DNA of 5,732 nucleotides, from positions 1-5,732 of the forward strand of contig CAMPBB010000039.1 in assembly GCA_946635125.1 (NCBI GenBank). The letters are read 5' to 3'. The DNA is from an uncultured Clostridia bacterium (GTDB lineage: Bacteria; Bacillota; Clostridia; Christensenellales; UBA1242). The notes beneath the pieces were generated by a model. That model did no database searches. It saw only the letters and a list, made by a program, of their open reading frames with translations, and had not been told where the DNA came from. A program made the translations under genes and the position numbers. This document shows, piece by piece, positions 4,849 to 5,732 of the stretch (positions are counted from its first letter, which is position 1; each line of letters begins with the position of its first letter).

Positions 4849-5732
4849 TTATATTTCCCCATCATCTTCTTGTTGTGGCTCTTCTGGTTCCATGTCTAGG
4901 TCATCATCAAGGTCTAATGTTGGAACAACAACATCGTCATATTTGTTTTCAATTCGATGCTCTGCAACCATCACACCTTCAACCTCTTCTTCAATTTTTT
5001 GAACTTCTTTTGCAACTTCATTCACATCAACTGGTTTGTCGTTTTCGTCTGGTTCCATCACAGCAACAGAAGAAACGAAGTTTCCTGATTTTAATCTCAT
5101 CATCTTAACGCCAGTTGCTGTTCTAGACAAAAGTCTTATTGAATTTGAACTAATTCTAATTCCAACACCAGTGTTTGAAATAAGCAAAATGTCGTCTCCT
5201 TCGTTGATTTGTTTCAAAGCAACAACTTTTCCTGTTTTTTCACCAAAGCCACCAGCACTAACTCCAAGTCCGCCACGAGTTTGTTTTCTATATCCATCAA
5301 CAGGTGTTCTCTTTCCAAATCCAAGTTCGGTTACTGTTAGCATTTGTGTTCCAGGTCTAACAACACTCATGTCAACAAGAGTTGCGTCACCCAAAAGTTT
5401 CATTGCGTGAACACCACGAGAAACTCTTCCACTTGCTCTAACATCACTTTCACCAAAGCGCATACATCTTCCTGCACTTGAACAAATCAAAATGTCTTGG
5501 TTTCCGTCACTAACTTGAACAGAAATAAGTTCATCATCGTCATCCAAAATGATTGCTTTCTTTCCAACTTGCCTAATGTTGTCAAATTCACTAAACAAAG
5601 TTTTCTTAATGTAACCCTTCTTTGTTGCCATAACAAGATATAACTTTTCTGTGTCCATGCTTTCTGTTCTGCAAATGATTGCATTAACTTTTTCATCTTG
5701 TTCAACTTGCAAAAGGTTAACAATTGCTCTTC
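4849..5732 (-). CDS. gyrA: DNA gyrase subunit A, C-terminal domain (N-terminus beyond right edge)
   Basis: The last 293 residues of GyrA are present; the catalytic tyrosine domain and the start lie beyond the right edge. Gyrase (GyrA2GyrB2) introduces negative supercoils using ATP; this C-terminal beta-pinwheel wraps DNA. Counting from the first full codon, the window opens with RAIVNLL (1-7), typical of the end of an early blade. RFGESDVRASGR (about 91-102) and GFGKRTPVDGYR (137-148) are diagnostic pinwheel strands, and QTRGGLG (150-156) resembles the GyrA box (QRRGGKG). The main GyrA box would lie in the missing part. RTATGVKMMRL (203-213) is in the last visible blade. A long acidic tail of about 66 residues follows. 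The GyrA-like GFGKRT and second box-like motif favour GyrA over ParC. The stop codon TAA abuts the ATG of the next gene, indicating a shared transcript. Confidence 0.96.
   Translation of the reverse strand, partial: RAIVNLLQVEQDEKVNAIICRTESMDTEKLYLVMATKKGYIKKTLFSEFDNIRQVGKKAIILDDDDELISVQVSDGNQDILICSSAGRCMRFGESDVRASGRVSRGVHAMKLLGDATLVDMSVVRPGTQMLTVTELGFGKRTPVDGYRKQTRGGLGVSAGGFGEKTGKVVALKQINEGDDILLISNTGVGIRISSNSIRLLSRTATGVKMMRLKSGNFVSSVAVMEPDENDKPVDVNEVAKEVQKIEEEVEGVMVAEHRIENKYDDVVVPTLDLDDDLDMEPEEPQQEDDGEI

Noticed and set aside
4686..5108. Open frame of 140 codons on the plus strand, rich in Leu, Gln, His and Phe.
   Set aside because: It crosses the gyrA and 126-residue gene junction in antisense; its odd composition is what reverse reading of acidic coding sequence gives.
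5036..5410. Open frame of 124 codons on the plus strand within gyrA.
   Set aside because: It is antisense to conserved GyrA pinwheel motifs and has no recognisable domain.

Overview
The window looks like ordinary chromosomal DNA from a low-G+C Bacillota-type bacterium, possibly a clostridial or related gut lineage. The evidence is the low G+C content (roughly one third by eye), strong AAAGGAGG-type ribosome binding sites, sigma-A-like promoters, A/T-rich intergenic spacers, U-tract terminators, and the family resemblance of Tex, DegV and GyrA. TGG encodes tryptophan and nothing requires UGA readthrough, so the standard bacterial code fits. The species cannot be named from the sequence alone.

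Layout from left to right: (1) positions 1-1687, minus strand: the N-terminal three quarters of the transcription accessory protein Tex, running off the left edge; a promoter candidate lies upstream. (2) Positions 1801-2542: a single-gene unit on the minus strand with its own consensus promoter, strong ribosome binding site, a 209-residue protein of unknown function, and a terminator 6 bases after the stop codon. (3) Positions 2629-3600, plus strand: a DegV/FakB-type fatty-acid-binding protein with its own promoter, divergent from the unknown gene. (4) Positions 3610-3648: a perfect 16-bp hairpin flanked by A and T runs that can end transcription from both sides. (5) Positions 3675-5732, minus strand: a compact three-gene group in the order gyrA (C-terminal part, running off the right edge), a 126-residue unknown protein, and an alpha/beta hydrolase resembling lysophospholipase or monoacylglycerol lipase. 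gyrA and the 126-residue gene abut as TAAATG. The hydrolase overlaps the 126-residue gene by 17 bases and starts at TTG.

Functionally this is mostly housekeeping: transcription and RNA (Tex), DNA supercoiling (GyrA), and lipid handling (DegV/FakB and the hydrolase). The two lipid-related proteins are neighbours but lie in convergent, separate transcription units. I see no mobile element, CRISPR array, tRNA, rRNA or defence system. The least explained parts are the two unknown proteins (209 and 126 residues), a possible second start in the first of them, and a charged insertion in Tex. I do not see a convincing new multi-gene system.
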